A model generated the notes under the pieces. It was not told where the DNA came from. It did no database searches and worked only from the letters and a program-made list of their open reading frames with translations. Positions 29,555-29,935 of a stretch of DNA of 29,935 nt are shown piece by piece. A program made the position numbers and the translations under genes. Positions within the stretch are counted from its first letter, which is position 1; every line of letters begins with the position of its first letter. This DNA is from a virus, in IMG/VR virus record IMGVR_UViG_3300050122_000171, positions 1 to 29,935 of that record; one strand, 5' to 3'.

Positions 29555-29935
29555 ATGAACAAATTTATCGGCGCAATCGTCTCCTTGCTCCTGGTCGCTC
29601 CGGCATGGGCGCAAAATGTCCAGTACGTCTCGCCGGTCACTCGCGGGCATATCCCGGTGTGGAACACCGCTGGAGTGATCGCTGACGGCGGATCCAGCGC
29701 CGACAGCCCGGTTACTTCTATCGGGGTGACAAATAACGGCGGTGCCGGTTTGTGCGTCAATTCCGCACGTGCTACCGCACCCGGCTACAATTCACTTTGC
29801 CTGGGGGCCAGTACCACCGGCCCGGCGGTGATTTCTTTGCAGAACTATGGCACTGCGGGGCCGCAAGGACTTCAGTTCGATATCAATGGCACCACTATCA
29901 CACTTCCTTCCGGCGGCGGATTCGTCACTTCGACA
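29555..29935 (+). CDS. Secreted protein, partial (runs off the window)
   Basis: ATG 29555 follows GAGGGCCGTC and is preferred over an in-frame ATG at 29543 that overlaps the preceding TGA. The visible 127 residues begin with a signal peptide, MNKFIGAIVSLLLVAPAWAQ. The mature part has VQYVSPVTRGHIPVWNTAGV, then GLCVNSARATAPGYNSLCLGAS and PAVISLQNYGTAGPQGLQF, a pattern I associate with exported or tail-distal phage proteins in rhizobial prophages. Two cysteines may pair. It is still open at the right edge, so its length and C-terminal domain are not known. Confidence 0.65.
   Translation, partial: MNKFIGAIVSLLLVAPAWAQNVQYVSPVTRGHIPVWNTAGVIADGGSSADSPVTSIGVTNNGGAGLCVNSARATAPGYNSLCLGASTTGPAVISLQNYGTAGPQGLQFDINGTTITLPSGGGFVTST

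Noticed and set aside
1-29935. tRNA genes, CRISPR arrays, retron-like or diversity-generating elements
   Set aside because: I looked for cloverleaf-like and regularly spaced repeats and for reverse-transcriptase motifs (YxDD) and saw none. The only notable direct repeats are the IS target site and the 26989-27390 copies.

Overview
The window is most of the packaging, head, tail and DNA-ejection module of a tailed phage or prophage. The gene set is short-tail (podovirus-like): large terminase, portal, scaffold-like protein, major capsid protein, two related tail-adaptor proteins, a beta-rich tail-hub/nozzle candidate, and three very large Ala/Gly/Gln-rich proteins where podoviruses keep their ejection proteins. 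There is no tape-measure, sheath or tube gene. High GC, dense ATGA/GTGA-coupled genes, an ISNwi1/ISNha5-like IS1595 element and several protein styles suggest an alphaproteobacterial host of the Bradyrhizobium/Nitrobacter/Rhodopseudomonas type. The host is an inference, not something the sequence proves.

Layout. 1-2182: the tail end of an upstream gene, then small phage genes, a TPR plus glycosyltransferase-like protein and a KTSC-domain protein. 2186-4966: a complete IS1595-family insertion sequence with 21-bp perfect terminal inverted repeats and an 8-9 bp target duplication. It carries a transposase and four or five passenger ORFs, including a HEPN-like protein and a multi-pass membrane protein. 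5033-9518: a small antisense membrane protein, the large terminase, a zinc-ribbon protein and the portal. 9512-10450: a three-gene antisense cassette (HTH protein, unknown protein, DUF6527-like protein). 10601-13578: small head genes, the scaffold candidate, an antisense HNH endonuclease and the capsid protein. 13578-19950: a GGxGY-repeat protein, adaptors, hub and other tail proteins. 19951-26992: an unknown protein, the ejection-protein candidates and a small gene. 26989-27390: a duplicated gene start flanking an antisense single-pass membrane protein gene. 27341-29935: an acidic protein, a holin-like two-helix protein and three consecutive genes with signal peptides, the last cut by the window edge.

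The plus-strand virion genes look like one long late operon, with stops and starts overlapping or only a few bases apart. It is interrupted by inserts on the minus strand: the IS, the HTH cassette, the HNH gene and the small membrane gene at 27077-27274; the 5033-5278 gene is a further minus-strand gene. The main points of interest are the passenger-bearing IS, the repeat-flanked small gene, the adaptor paralogue with an inserted beta domain, and the string of secreted proteins at the distal end.

I saw no tRNA, CRISPR, integrase catalytic domain, replication gene, small terminase or endolysin that I could support.
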